Shown in pieces: positions 17,099 to 24,895 of a stretch of 30,064 nt of DNA. The notes beneath the pieces are model-generated. The model had not been told where the DNA came from. It made no database searches and worked only from the letters and a program-made list of their open reading frames with translations. Each line of letters begins with the position of its first letter. Positions within the stretch are counted from its first letter, which is position 1. The translations under genes and the position numbers were made by a program. Origin of the DNA: CAYZJD01 sp964478455 (GTDB lineage: Bacteria; Acidobacteriota; Terriglobia; Bryobacterales; Bryobacteraceae); NCBI GenBank assembly GCA_964478455.1, contig CAYZJD010000009.1:1-30064 (forward strand), read 5' to 3'.

Positions 17099-17109
17099 AT
17101 GTGATCCAT

Positions 17110-17138
17110 ATATAAAGTGGATTGAGAAGAAAGTCAAG
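17110..17138 (-). promoter_or_regulatory. near-consensus sigma70-type promoter for the microgene
   Basis: On the minus strand TTGACT (17138-17133) and TATATA (17115-17110) are separated by exactly 17 bp. In this GC-rich sequence the surrounding AT-rich stretch stands out. Transcription would start near 17103 and end at the terminator at 16940-16910, a transcript of about 190 nt. Confidence 0.8.
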
Positions 17139-17229
17139 AGAAAAATGCATGCGGCCCTCGACTTCGGACTCCCACCGCGGGGTTATGGATCAAAAAAACG
17201 CTGCACGCGAGAATTGTTTTAATGGGATC

Positions 17230-17904
17230 ATGGCTCCTGCAAGAGGCCGGAGTGGACTGCTGCTGGCTGCGATCGCCTGCGCAGCGCTTCTCACGGGGTG
17301 CGCGCGGAGGAAGCCCGTGCGCGTCCCGGCGCCGGGTCCTGGGTGGACTGAGACGGGAATCGCGAGCTGGTACGGCCACCCGTACCACGGGCGGCACGCC
17401 GCCAACGGCGAGGTGTACGACATGGAGAAGCTAACGGCGGCGCACCGCACGCTTCCGTTCGGCTCGTGGGTGGAAGTGCGAAACTTGTCGAATGGACGCG
17501 AGGTGCAGGTACGCATCACCGACCGCGGTCCTTTCGTCGAGGATCGCATCATCGACCTGTCGAAGGCGGCCGCGCGGGCAATCGCGATGATCGGGCCGGG
17601 CACGGTCAAGGTACGGCTGACGCTCGTGGCGCCTCCGAAAGGCGAACCCGCAGAGGAGTGGTACGCGGTACAGGTGGGCGCTTTCCAGGACCGGGCCAAG
17701 GCCGAACGGATGCGCAAGCGGATGAGGGAGCGTTTCGGCGAGGCCCGCGTTGTTCTCCGTGACGGCGAACCGCGCCTCTGGCGGGTGCTGGTTGGGCGCG
17801 CGCCGGCCCCCGAGGAGGCGAGCGCGCTGGCCGGCCAGTTGCGCGAGGAACTGGGCGCAGCGTTCGTCGTCCGGCTGGATGAACCGGTCCGAGATCGCTT
17901 ATAA
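17230..17904 (+). CDS. rlpA: RlpA-like lipoprotein with DPBB and SPOR domains
   Basis: This 225-residue lipoprotein has a signal sequence with lipobox LLTGC (lipidated Cys24), so it is anchored in a membrane facing the periplasm. The double-psi beta-barrel (about 40-135) contains GIASWYG, the substrate-loop Gly/Asn motif AANGEVYD, and ITDRGPF with the catalytic Asp of RlpA-type lytic transglycosylases. A SPOR domain (about 147-222, WYAVQVGAFQDRAKAERM) binds denuded septal glycan strands. Together these fit a glycan-cleaving enzyme recruited to division sites. I chose ATG 17230 because the signal peptide starts there; upstream in-frame starts (17185, 17122) would give an abnormally long n-region. 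No clear ribosome binding site was found. Confidence 0.93.
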   Translation: MAPARGRSGLLLAAIACAALLTGCARRKPVRVPAPGPGWTETGIASWYGHPYHGRHAANGEVYDMEKLTAAHRTLPFGSWVEVRNLSNGREVQVRITDRGPFVEDRIIDLSKAAARAIAMIGPGTVKVRLTLVAPPKGEPAEEWYAVQVGAFQDRAKAERMRKRMRERFGEARVVLRDGEPRLWRVLVGRAPAPEEASALAGQLREELGAAFVVRLDEPVRDRL

Positions 17905-17905
17905 T
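17900..17905 (+). promoter_or_regulatory. TATAAT box before the sigma54 activator
   Basis: A perfect TATAAT overlaps the rlpA stop codon and lies 10 bp before the activator's ATG. There is no good -35 at the expected place, so a weak or activator-dependent promoter, or chance, is possible. Confidence 0.3.
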
Positions 17906-17915
17906 CGAGGCGTCG

Positions 17916-18916
17916 ATGCCTTCGGCTTACGAGGGCACCCCGCCTGTCCTCGTGGGGCAGTCCCAGCGGATTCGCCAGATCCTCCACCTGATTGAGAAGC
18001 TCGGGCGCTCGCAGTCTCCGGTTCTGTTGCTGGGCGAAACCGGCACCGGCAAGGAAGTGGTGGCGCGGGCGATCCACGCCGTGCGCAATTCCGGGCCGTT
18101 CGTCCCCATCGACTGCTCGGCGATGGTCGGGCCGCTGATGGAAAGCGAACTGTTCGGACACACCAAGGGCGCCTTCACGGGCGCGGTGAGCGCCAAGCCC
18201 GGCTTGGTCGAGGCGGCCCACGGCGGCACCGCCTTCTTCGACGAAATCGGCGAGATGCCGCTCGAATTGCAGGCCAAGCTCCTCCGGCTGCTGCAAGAGA
18301 AGGAGTACCGGCCGGTCGGCTCGACGGCCACGCGGCGGGCGGAATTCCGCGTGATCGCCGCGACGAACCAGGAACTCGCCCGCGCGATCGAGCGGGGCGC
18401 ATTTCGCGCGACCTCTACTACCGCCTGAACGTGGTGACGCTCAGGCTGCCGCCGCTGCGGGACCGCAAGGAAGACATTCCGCTGCTCATCGACCACTTCC
18501 TGGCCCGCTATGGGAACCGGCACTCGCTCACGCATGAATGCCTCCGGGCGATGCTCTCCTACGACTGGCCCGGCAACGTGCGCGAACTGGAGAACGCCAT
18601 CCAGCGTATGGCGGCGATCAACTCCGGCCCGCTGCTCCACACTCCGGATCTGCCCTCGGCGGTGCTGAACCACCTGGACGCAGCGAGAGCGGACCAGTTC
18701 TCGATGCGGGCCGCGGCGGCTCACGGCGTTTTGGAGCGTGCGACCGCGCCGGTCTCGCCTGTCTCACCGGTGCTATCGATGACAGAACTCGAGAAGCGGG
18801 CCATCCGCGACGCCTTAGAGTTCACCAAAGGTGATAGAGTAAGGGCGGCGTCTCTGCTCGGCATCGGCAGAACGACGCTCTACCGCAAGATCAAGGAATA
18901 CGGCCTGACCGATTGA
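17916..18916 (+). pseudogene. sigma54-dependent AAA+ transcriptional activator, interrupted by a one-base frameshift
   Basis: Two frames, 17916-18428 and the one continuing from about 18410 to 18916, together encode one NtrC-type activator of about 333 residues. The first half has Walker A GETGTGKE, the sigma54-contacting GAFTGA loop, and Walker B FFDEIGEMP. The second half begins in the LYYRLNV block and ends with a Fis-type HTH (RVRAASLLGIGRTTLYRKIK). One base is missing between 18407 and 18408, inside the conserved GAFRRDLYYRLNV motif; adding one restores the reading frame exactly. There is no receiver domain, so input would be constitutive or through a partner. Either the gene is inactivated or the base was lost in sequencing; the intact downstream half favours an error or a very recent mutation. 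Its stop overlaps the next gene's TTG start. Confidence 0.88.
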
Positions 18917-19944
18917 CGATCGCGCTGGACGCAACCTACAGCCTGGGAAAGGACCTGTCCGGCGTGGGAGTCTATTCCAGGGAGATCCTGTTCGGTCTGG
19001 CGCGATCCTGTCCGGACGCACAATTCCTCTGGCATTACCGGCCGCATCGGTTCTTCCGTTCCTTTCTTGAGCGCGCGCCGGACAACTGCCGGCGGCGGCT
19101 GTTGAGAGAGGACCGCTCTACGAGCGCGGACGTCTTCCACGGTCTAAACCAGCGGCTGCCCCGCGCCCGCTGGCGCCGCGCCGTGGCGACGTTCCACGAC
19201 CTGTTCGTTCTGACCGGCGACTACTCGACCAGCGAGTTCCGCTGCCGTTTCGCGGCCCAGGCGCGCGACGCCGCCGACCGCGCCGACCTCATCATCGCCG
19301 TGTCGGAATTCACCGCGCGGCAAGTGGCGGACTTGCTGGCCGTGGAGCGGGGCAAAATCCATGTGATCCATCACGGAGTCCGCTTTCCGCCCTCCGGATC
19401 ACCACAGCTTGCCCGCGAGAGGATCATCCTCCATGTTGGAGCGATCCAGAAGCGGAAGAACATCCGCCGGCTGGTGGAGGCATTCGAGCGCGCGGGAAAG
19501 GACTGGCGGCTGCTGCTTGCGGGGTCATCCGGTTACGGCGCCGGGGAGATTCTGCGACGGATTGAAGAAAGCCCGCGCCGCGAAGCCATCGAGCTGCTGG
19601 GCCATGTACCCGACGAGGACCTGCCAGGGCTCTACGCCCGCGCCTCGGTGTTCGCTTTCCCGTCGCTCGACGAAGGCTTCGGAATGCCGGTGCTGGAGGC
19701 GATGGCGGCGGGGCTTCCGGTCATTTCCTCGAACCGTTCGGCCCTGCCGGAAGTGTGCGGATCAGCGGCCCTGCTCGTGGATCCGAATGACGTGGAGGCC
19801 CTGGCCCAGGCCCTCGCACGGCTCACAAGCGACGAGTCACTTCGTTCCGAACTCGCCGAACGCGGTCGTGCTCGCGCCCGATTGTTCTCGTGGGATGCGG
19901 CCGTCCAGAGGACACTGGACGTATACAGGAGACTGCTTTCGTAA
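18913..19944 (+). CDS. glycosyltransferase family 4 (GT-B fold)
   Basis: This 343-residue protein has the GT4 layout. The N-terminal half has DATYSLGKDLSGVGVYSREI, the glycine-rich loop of the acceptor domain, and TFHDLFVLTGDYS. The C-terminal donor domain has ILHVGAIQKRKNIRRLVEAF, LLGHVPDEDLPGLYARASVF and the E-x7-E motif in DEGFGMPVLEAMAAGLPVI. Such enzymes transfer sugars from nucleotide donors, commonly mannose or glucose, to lipopolysaccharide or capsule intermediates. The start is a TTG at 18913 whose bases overlap the activator's stop (TTGA), so translation is coupled. No other envelope-sugar genes adjoin it, and the acceptor is unknown. Confidence 0.92.
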   Translation: MTIALDATYSLGKDLSGVGVYSREILFGLARSCPDAQFLWHYRPHRFFRSFLERAPDNCRRRLLREDRSTSADVFHGLNQRLPRARWRRAVATFHDLFVLTGDYSTSEFRCRFAAQARDAADRADLIIAVSEFTARQVADLLAVERGKIHVIHHGVRFPPSGSPQLARERIILHVGAIQKRKNIRRLVEAFERAGKDWRLLLAGSSGYGAGEILRRIEESPRREAIELLGHVPDEDLPGLYARASVFAFPSLDEGFGMPVLEAMAAGLPVISSNRSALPEVCGSAALLVDPNDVEALAQALARLTSDESLRSELAERGRARARLFSWDAAVQRTLDVYRRLLS

Positions 19945-19955
19945 GTCTGCGGCTC

Positions 19956-20273
19956 TCAGCGAGTGTCTTCGTCGATGGAGATCTTCAAAGCGCGCAGGAA
20001 CTTCTGGTCCTGTGAGGTCCATCGGAACCTGCGGGCGGACTTGAACTCAGCCCGCGATCCTGCCCGCTCTGGCGGAACCGGTTCCGCTTGCGCTGGCTGT
20101 TCGGCACTTTCCTCCGATTTGTTGAATCCGATGGTGGCCTCCAGAACAAGGAAGACATCGTAGCCCGCCCGCTTGATCTCGCCGATGGCGGCTGCGATCC
20201 GATCGGAATCGGAAAGCGATTCGTTAATCGCGTTCCCAAGTTCCTGCATCAAGTGCTTGAGCCGTTCCTCCAA
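19956..20273 (-). CDS. small unknown protein with conserved helical N-terminus
   Basis: This 105-residue protein is of a family I cannot name. The likely start is TTG at 20273, preceded by the strong ribosome binding site GGGAGGAGAGG; ATG 20312 is in frame but has no suitable spacing. The N-terminal 55 residues are helix then strand (LEERLKHLMQELGNAINES, then IGEIKRAGYDVFLVLEATIG). The rest is a Pro/Glu/Ala-rich linker ending in a basic cluster (SARRFRWTSQDQKFLRALKI). The ending looks like a short interaction helix. It converges with the glycosyltransferase gene, 11 bp apart. No signal peptide or catalytic motif is seen. Confidence 0.6.
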   Translation of the reverse strand: MEERLKHLMQELGNAINESLSDSDRIAAAIGEIKRAGYDVFLVLEATIGFNKSEESAEQPAQAEPVPPERAGSRAEFKSARRFRWTSQDQKFLRALKISIDEDTR

Positions 20274-20464
20274 GCCTGGCCTCTCTCCTCCCGGCCACTT
20301 CCAGCATACCATCCTTCTGGTCCGGGTACCCAAGAAATAATCGTCTGGAGAGAAGCACTCCTGTACCAGAACGGGTCGCAGGTCGTGGCCGGCGTGGAAG
20401 TCCGGCGCACGACCGGCCGCAAGCCAGAAGCTATCGAGGTTCACAAGACACAGTGGCAGTCTCG

Positions 20465-20602
20465 AAAGTCAAAATCGGTGACACGTCTCGAAAGTCAAGA
20501 TTCGGTGACAGGCTTCGCTGCCCCGAGCGCACGTTCTGTTCTTTCAACGGCTTGCGCTCCTCGCGCGTGGGCAGCGTTGCCTGTCACCGAATTTTGACTT
20601 TC
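20465..20602. repeat. REP/MITE-like palindromic element with an extra half-copy
   Basis: The arm at 20491-20514 (GAAAGTCAAG...GGTGACAGGC) reappears inverted at 20579-20602 with one mismatch. The symmetry continues inward (CGCTGCCC with GGGCAGCG) after a two-base TT/TT mismatch, making an imperfect palindrome of about 112 bp. A third, shorter copy of the arm lies directly before it at 20465-20485 in the same orientation as the left arm. There is no open reading frame inside. It occupies most of the gene-free stretch between 20274 and 20625; the part 20274-20464 shows nothing else. It looks like a non-autonomous mobile or REP-type repeat; the family is not identified. Confidence 0.75.
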
Positions 20603-20625
20603 ATCGCCGTTGGTGGCGAAGCGCG

Positions 20626-23600
20626 CTAATTCACCGGCAGGGTCACCGATTTCGAGGTCGCGTCTCCGATCTTCAGCACCATCGGGTGGTTGCCGGGCGT
20701 CAGGCCCGCGGGCACGCGCACATTCACCTGGTACAGTCCGATGATGAACGGCGCAAGCCCGCTGAATTCCACCGCCGCCGGCAGGCCGCCGATGGTGACC
20801 GTGGGCAAGTCCCTGGTTCGCACAAGTGGTGGATAGGGTGTGGGCTCGCCGGAAACCTGTGGATTGTCCACGGGACCAAGTCCGTTCAGAAAGAGCTGCA
20901 CCACCTTGCCTCGTTCCACCGGGTTCTGCGCGGTGACGACTTGGTACGCCTCATCCAGCGCCGCCGGCAGGCCGCTTCCCGGCGGGTTCTCGAAGAACGC
21001 GGGCGAGTACTTAGCGAGCGGCACGGTGTAGACCGCGCTCGAGAGGTCCCCCACGCTCACCTTCACTTTCACTTCGTTGTAGCCTTCCAGCTCCCAGGGG
21101 ATCTGGACGTTGACCTGGCCCGGAGAGACGAAGTGCAACCTTCCGGGAACGCTCACTCGATTGTCCCCGGTGTCGAAGCTGACGCTGACCGTCGCCAGCG
21201 ACAGCGGGAGGTAGAGGGTCCGGTAGATAACCGTCGCGTCGGCAAGCTGCTGCCCATAGATCGACGCATAGGATCCGGGTGCCAATCCTTGGCCTACCTC
21301 GAAGCTGGCGGCGTTGACGATGCCGTTGGTAAAGATCGCCGGCGCCTGGCGTGCAGTGCCGTTGAAGGTGACGGTGAGACCGCCGGCGGTGGCGGTGAAC
21401 TCCTGCTCGCCGATAGTGGCGCCGAGCAGCGGAATCGCAGCGGCGATGCCGTAGACATCGGTCTGCGCATCCGCGGCGTCGATGGTTCCGCCGCCGAGGG
21501 TGGACCGGAATGTGACGGCAGTGCCTCGCACCGGCACTCCATAGCGGTCGAGCAGCTTAATCGCCAGAAAGCGGCCGATGATGTTGCCGCCGGGCTCGCC
21601 AACGAAACCGTCGCCAAGGAGGGCGAACGCGTTGTACGGTACGCCGTCACCCACGAGATACAGATAAGGAACTCGCAAGGTTGTGGTCCCCGCCTGAATC
21701 GCAATGACCCCCTCGTAAGAGCCGGGCGGAGGCTGCGTGCCCTCCAGGCGCACGGTGATTGCTGTTTGCTGGCCGGCGCCGAGGGCGACGCTGGTCGTGC
21801 TGAGCGTGACGCTGGCGTTCGGGCTGCTGTTTCTCGGCTGCACGGCGAGGTTCAAATTGACGAGGTTCGTGCCCGAGTTGCTCAACCGGAGCGCGAGCGA
21901 CACGGGCAAAGTCGCCGGGCCGATGACCCCGAAAGAAAGCGTGGCCGGATCGGCCATGATCGTCGTGTTCACTGCGCCGCCGACGTTGAGCTTGCCGGCG
22001 CCCATGGCGGTCACGGACGCCGGACCGTCAATGTCGCCGACTGCCGGATTGGCGGTGTTGACGATCGCCGACTTGATCTGAGCCGGCGTCAAGCCCGGCC
22101 TCCTCTGCTTCACCAGCGCCGCGGCGCCGGCGACCATCGGCCCAGAGAAGCTGGTGCCTTGGACGACGGTGTAGCCGCTCGGGTCGTCCATCTCGCTGTT
22201 GGGATCGTAGCTCTGGGTCGCGGTGTACATGTCGGTGCCAACCGCCACCACCTCCGGCTTGATCGCGTTGAGGCCCATGGACGGGCCGCGTGACGAGAAG
22301 TCCGCCATGTCGTCCGCCTGTGCGTCAATGGAGAAGAGCGCCGGGTCCATGGTGACCTCGCGCTCCGGGTGGGTATTAAGAAAGTCCTTCAACGCGAAGC
22401 CGTCGGTCCGCCCGACCATCGCGGCCGGGATGCCGGTGTCGCCAAGGCCGGCAGGGGAGAACGGATAATCGAAATCCGTCCTGTAGATGACCACGCCGGC
22501 GGCGCCGGCTGCCTGCGCGTTGTTCACCTTGACGGAGAAGAAACAGTCGCCGCGCTCGATGAGCGCGATCGCGCCGTTGAGCGAGCCGGCGGCGAGCGCC
22601 GCGCAGGCGCGCCCGTCGTTGCCCAGCTTCGAGACGTCGCGCAGCGGCGCCGTCAACGTGCCGCTCGGCAGCGGTCCGTCGCCGAACAGGGCCGGAATCC
22701 GCTGAAGATCGGAAGGAACGCCGCCTCCGGTCACGCGAACTTGCTGGAAGAACGCGTGGGAATTCGTCGCCGCTCCCACGGTGATCGCGCCCGGCGCGGT
22801 GCCGGGCGATGCAACCGTGCCCAGCGTCGGGAACTCGATTCCTTCATCGCCGCTGTTGCCGGCCGAGGCGACCACGGTCATACCGCCGGCAACGGCTCTC
22901 TGCACAGCTTCGGCGCGGACGTCGCAGGCCTGCCCGGCGTCTTCCCCACAAACCGAGCCGGTGTCGGTCGGCCCGTAGATAGCCGGGCTTCCCAGCGACA
23001 GCGACACGATGTCCATCCCATCGACGAACGCGTCCTCCAAAGCCTGGATGATGACGTCGCCGAAGGTGAAGTCGTTGACGCCCGGAGATCCAAAGATCTT
23101 GTAACTCCCGAGATATGCCTTGGGCGCAATGCCGGTGATCGTGGTCACGGGGCCCGTGTTGCGGCCGCCGCCGGCGATCGTCGCGGCTGCGGTGCCGTGG
23201 CCTACGCGGTCGCGCGGCGTCAGGTCGTCCGGCCGCGAGGTCTCGGCCGGATCCGTGGTATAGCCGGCGGCGATCATATCCACATAGCTTCGGGCGACGA
23301 TGATCTTGGTGCTCGTCCAGGCGCAGTCGTTGACGGGCTGCTGGCGGCACTTGGGATACCCGGCCGGCATCGCCAGCGACGCATCCCGGAAAGCCTGGTG
23401 GTCCTTGTCGATCCCGGTGTCCAGGATCCCGATCTTGATCCCGGCGCCCGCGTTCTGGATCCCGCCGAGAGCGTTCCAGGCAGCGGGGGCGTTCACCAGC
23501 TCAGCGGCCTCGTCCAGGAACCGCTTGATGCGCGGCAAATGAGCCACGCGCTTCACTCCCGCCAGGCTCTTCAGCTCGGTCACGCGCCTTTCGGGAACGG

Positions 23601-23964
23601 CCACAAACACGGCGTTCAGCAGCGTCTTCACCGAGCCGGTGACGTGAATGTTGCGGCTGGCGAGTTCGCTGCGGAGCGAAGCCTGCTTAGCCTCAATAAC
23701 GCGACGCCGGTCCTCGGCGGCCGCGCGGCGCAGTTCCTTACGATTCGAGATCAACTTGGCGACGGGCGGGTCTTCGAGAACCAGCGCGTAGCGTTCATAG
23801 CTCTGCCCGCCCCACACCGGCAGGAAGGCCAGTAAGAGCAGAAGGACACAAAGAGCGCGTCTCACGCCCAATCCGACGCGCACGGGACGGATCCCGTTAC
23901 AGTTCGTCGCCGACTCGCCTTCGACCAGCCGCTCGCCATAAGCCTTCGCGTGTTTGACAATCAT
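20626..23964 (-). CDS. large secreted subtilase with PA insert, bacterial Ig-like and TIGR03437-like domains
   Basis: This 1112-residue protein carries a signal-like segment at 34-52 (VRRALCVLLLLLAFLPV), an I9-like propeptide (about 58-150), and an S8 protease domain with Asp182 (ILDTGID), His256 (VGHGTAAAT), Asn370 and Ser605 (GTSFSGP). A protease-associated (PA) domain is inserted between the His and Ser parts (about 430-535). Then come a spacer with NSGTNLVNLNL, an Ig-like domain (about 790-870) and a C-terminal module of about 230 residues. That module starts FTNGIVNAASFEVGQGLAPG, contains GQVNVQIPWELEG and QLFLNGLGPVDNP, and is the C-terminal domain (TIGR03437) characteristic of Solibacter-type Acidobacteria. 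The protein is probably exported and surface-associated. ATG 23964 gives the longest form; GTG 23865 would place the signal peptide at the very start and is an attractive alternative. The -35 of the rpmH promoter overlaps the first codons. Confidence 0.93.
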   Translation of the reverse strand: MIVKHAKAYGERLVEGESATNCNGIRPVRVGLGVRRALCVLLLLLAFLPVWGGQSYERYALVLEDPPVAKLISNRKELRRAAAEDRRRVIEAKQASLRSELASRNIHVTGSVKTLLNAVFVAVPERRVTELKSLAGVKRVAHLPRIKRFLDEAAELVNAPAAWNALGGIQNAGAGIKIGILDTGIDKDHQAFRDASLAMPAGYPKCRQQPVNDCAWTSTKIIVARSYVDMIAAGYTTDPAETSRPDDLTPRDRVGHGTAAATIAGGGRNTGPVTTITGIAPKAYLGSYKIFGSPGVNDFTFGDVIIQALEDAFVDGMDIVSLSLGSPAIYGPTDTGSVCGEDAGQACDVRAEAVQRAVAGGMTVVASAGNSGDEGIEFPTLGTVASPGTAPGAITVGAATNSHAFFQQVRVTGGGVPSDLQRIPALFGDGPLPSGTLTAPLRDVSKLGNDGRACAALAAGSLNGAIALIERGDCFFSVKVNNAQAAGAAGVVIYRTDFDYPFSPAGLGDTGIPAAMVGRTDGFALKDFLNTHPEREVTMDPALFSIDAQADDMADFSSRGPSMGLNAIKPEVVAVGTDMYTATQSYDPNSEMDDPSGYTVVQGTSFSGPMVAGAAALVKQRRPGLTPAQIKSAIVNTANPAVGDIDGPASVTAMGAGKLNVGGAVNTTIMADPATLSFGVIGPATLPVSLALRLSNSGTNLVNLNLAVQPRNSSPNASVTLSTTSVALGAGQQTAITVRLEGTQPPPGSYEGVIAIQAGTTTLRVPYLYLVGDGVPYNAFALLGDGFVGEPGGNIIGRFLAIKLLDRYGVPVRGTAVTFRSTLGGGTIDAADAQTDVYGIAAAIPLLGATIGEQEFTATAGGLTVTFNGTARQAPAIFTNGIVNAASFEVGQGLAPGSYASIYGQQLADATVIYRTLYLPLSLATVSVSFDTGDNRVSVPGRLHFVSPGQVNVQIPWELEGYNEVKVKVSVGDLSSAVYTVPLAKYSPAFFENPPGSGLPAALDEAYQVVTAQNPVERGKVVQLFLNGLGPVDNPQVSGEPTPYPPLVRTRDLPTVTIGGLPAAVEFSGLAPFIIGLYQVNVRVPAGLTPGNHPMVLKIGDATSKSVTLPVN

Positions 23965-23983
23965 TTGCGGCGCTCTCTATACT
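23954..23983 (+). promoter_or_regulatory. promoter of the rpmH-rnpA-yidD-yidC cluster
   Basis: TTGACA (23954-23959, perfect consensus) and TATACT (23978-23983) are 18 bp apart, pointing toward rpmH, whose ATG is about 80 bp downstream. It is the strongest promoter on the plus strand here and overlaps the N-terminal codons of the divergent subtilase gene. Confidence 0.8.
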
Positions 23984-24063
23984 AGGAGTTCCGATTCAAC
24001 GATCCATCTTATCTTTAACCCGGCGCCAAGGGGTGACGTGCTTTCTCCACGCCGCGGAGTGAC

Positions 24064-24234
24064 ATGCCGAAACGTACCTATCAGCCGAACAACCGAAAGA
24101 GGGCAAAGACTCACGGCTTCCGGTCGAGGATGCGAACCAAGGACGGCCAGGCCGTGCTGTCGCGGCGCCGGGCCAGAGGTCGCAAGAAGCTGACAGTCAG
24201 CTCCGAGAGAACTGTTCGTTACGCGAAGAAGTAA
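24064..24234 (+). CDS. rpmH: 50S ribosomal protein L34
   Basis: This 56-residue protein begins MPKRTYQPNNRKRAKTHGFR and continues SRMRTKDGQAVLSRRRARGR, unmistakable L34. The family usually has 44-46 residues; here about 10 extra residues (SSERTVRYAKK) follow the normal KKLTV end. GGAG stands 5 nt before the ATG. It is the first gene of the conserved rpmH-rnpA-yidD-yidC-khpB-mnmE cluster and lies behind the TTGACA/TATACT promoter. No dnaA gene or DnaA boxes are found upstream, although in many bacteria dnaA sits there. Confidence 0.97.
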   Translation: MPKRTYQPNNRKRAKTHGFRSRMRTKDGQAVLSRRRARGRKKLTVSSERTVRYAKK

Positions 24235-24259
24235 TCCGATCGAAGCCGCCGGCAGAGAC

Positions 24260-24601
24260 CTGTGTTTTCCCAAGGAGGCCCGGCTCCTGCGGCCCTCCGA
24301 TTTCCGGAAGGTATACGAGGAGGGGTTGCGAATCACCGGCCCTTACTTCGCCGCCTTCTGTTTGCGGGTCGAAGGAGAGCGGCGGGCCCGGGTGGGTCTG
24401 ACGGCGCCGAAGACGCTGGGCAAGAGCGTGGTTCGAAACCGCCTGAAGCGGAGGATGCGCGAAGCGGTGAGGCTCAACCTGTGGAGGCTGGCGCCAGGAT
24501 GGGCGGTGGTGTTCAATCCGAGGCGCGGCGTTCTGGACGTGCCCATCGAGGATCTGACGCGCGAAGTCGGGAGAGTATTCTCGCAATGCGGCGCTCTGTG
24601 A
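24260..24601 (+). CDS. rnpA: ribonuclease P protein component; start codon uncertain
   Basis: The protein subunit of RNase P matures tRNA 5' ends together with the catalytic RNA. The conserved core is clear: FPKEARLLRPSDFRKVYEEG, RVGLTAPKTLGKSVVRNRLK (the RNR motif region), RRMREAVRLN, and a C-terminal VVFNPRRGV. No ATG, GTG or TTG precedes FPKEARLL in this frame after the in-frame stop at 24191. The options are a CTG at 24260 (chosen), another rare start, or one T too many in TTTT at 24265-24268: with three Ts, GTG at 24262 would read straight into FPKEARLL. The only ordinary start in frame, TTG 24326, would delete the RNA-binding N-terminus. The stop overlaps yidD by 16 bp. Confidence 0.88.
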   Translation: MCFPKEARLLRPSDFRKVYEEGLRITGPYFAAFCLRVEGERRARVGLTAPKTLGKSVVRNRLKRRMREAVRLNLWRLAPGWAVVFNPRRGVLDVPIEDLTREVGRVFSQCGAL

Positions 24602-24795
24602 TCGCCCTCCTAGGGTTCTACAAGAACTGGGTCTCTCCGCTGCTCCCGTCGGCCTGCCGCTTCTATCCAACTTGTTCCGAGTACATGCGCGGGGCGGTGG
24701 AGAAGTACGGAGTGCTCCGGGGCGTCTGGCTCGGCGCACGGCGGCTCTCGCGCTGCCATCCGTTCCATGGCGGAGGTTTCGATCCCGTTCGATGA
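24586..24795 (+). CDS. yidD: membrane protein insertion efficiency factor YidD
   Basis: This 69-residue protein has the DUF37/YidD sequence: FYKNWVSPLLPSACRFYPTC followed by SEYMRGAVEKYG, and the closing RCHPFHGGGFDPV. The three conserved Cys (SACRFYPTC and RCHP) are present. It is thought to assist YidC in inserting membrane proteins and sits on the inner face of the membrane through an amphipathic N-terminal helix. The ATG lies inside the end of rnpA (16-bp overlap), an arrangement common in this cluster. The longer open frame that extends upstream on this strand is out of frame with rnpA and is not a real extension. Confidence 0.95.
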   Translation: MRRSVIALLGFYKNWVSPLLPSACRFYPTCSEYMRGAVEKYGVLRGVWLGARRLSRCHPFHGGGFDPVR

Positions 24796-24895
24796 ACCGA
24801 GCGATGTGCATACTTGATTTCAGGGTGTAGCGACGATGTCCGAACCGGATAGCAGCAAACCCACAGGCGGCAAGCAGCGGCAAGGAGAAATGCCG

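Noticed and set aside
16919..17104. A 61-codon Leu-rich plus-strand frame that looks like a signal peptide
   Set aside because: It is the complement of the Lys-rich microgene and starts inside the microgene's terminator; promoter, ribosome binding site and terminator all support the minus strand.
18431..18916. A separate gene for the HTH half of the sigma54 activator
   Set aside because: It begins mid-motif and joins the upstream frame when one base is added; it is the second half of one broken gene.
19956..20444. A 162-codon form of the small unknown gene starting at GTG 20444
   Set aside because: The extra N-terminus lacks a ribosome binding site, whereas TTG 20273 has GGGAGGAGAGG just upstream and begins at the regular helix.
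22369..23835. A 488-codon open frame opposite the large subtilase
   Set aside because: It is antisense to the S8 catalytic domain, whose triad and flanking motifs are intact; it has no recognisable motif.
23865..24064. A replication origin near rpmH, as in many bacteria
   Set aside because: No dnaA gene, no TTATCCACA-type boxes and no AT-rich unwinding region are seen; the only strong signal is the rpmH promoter.
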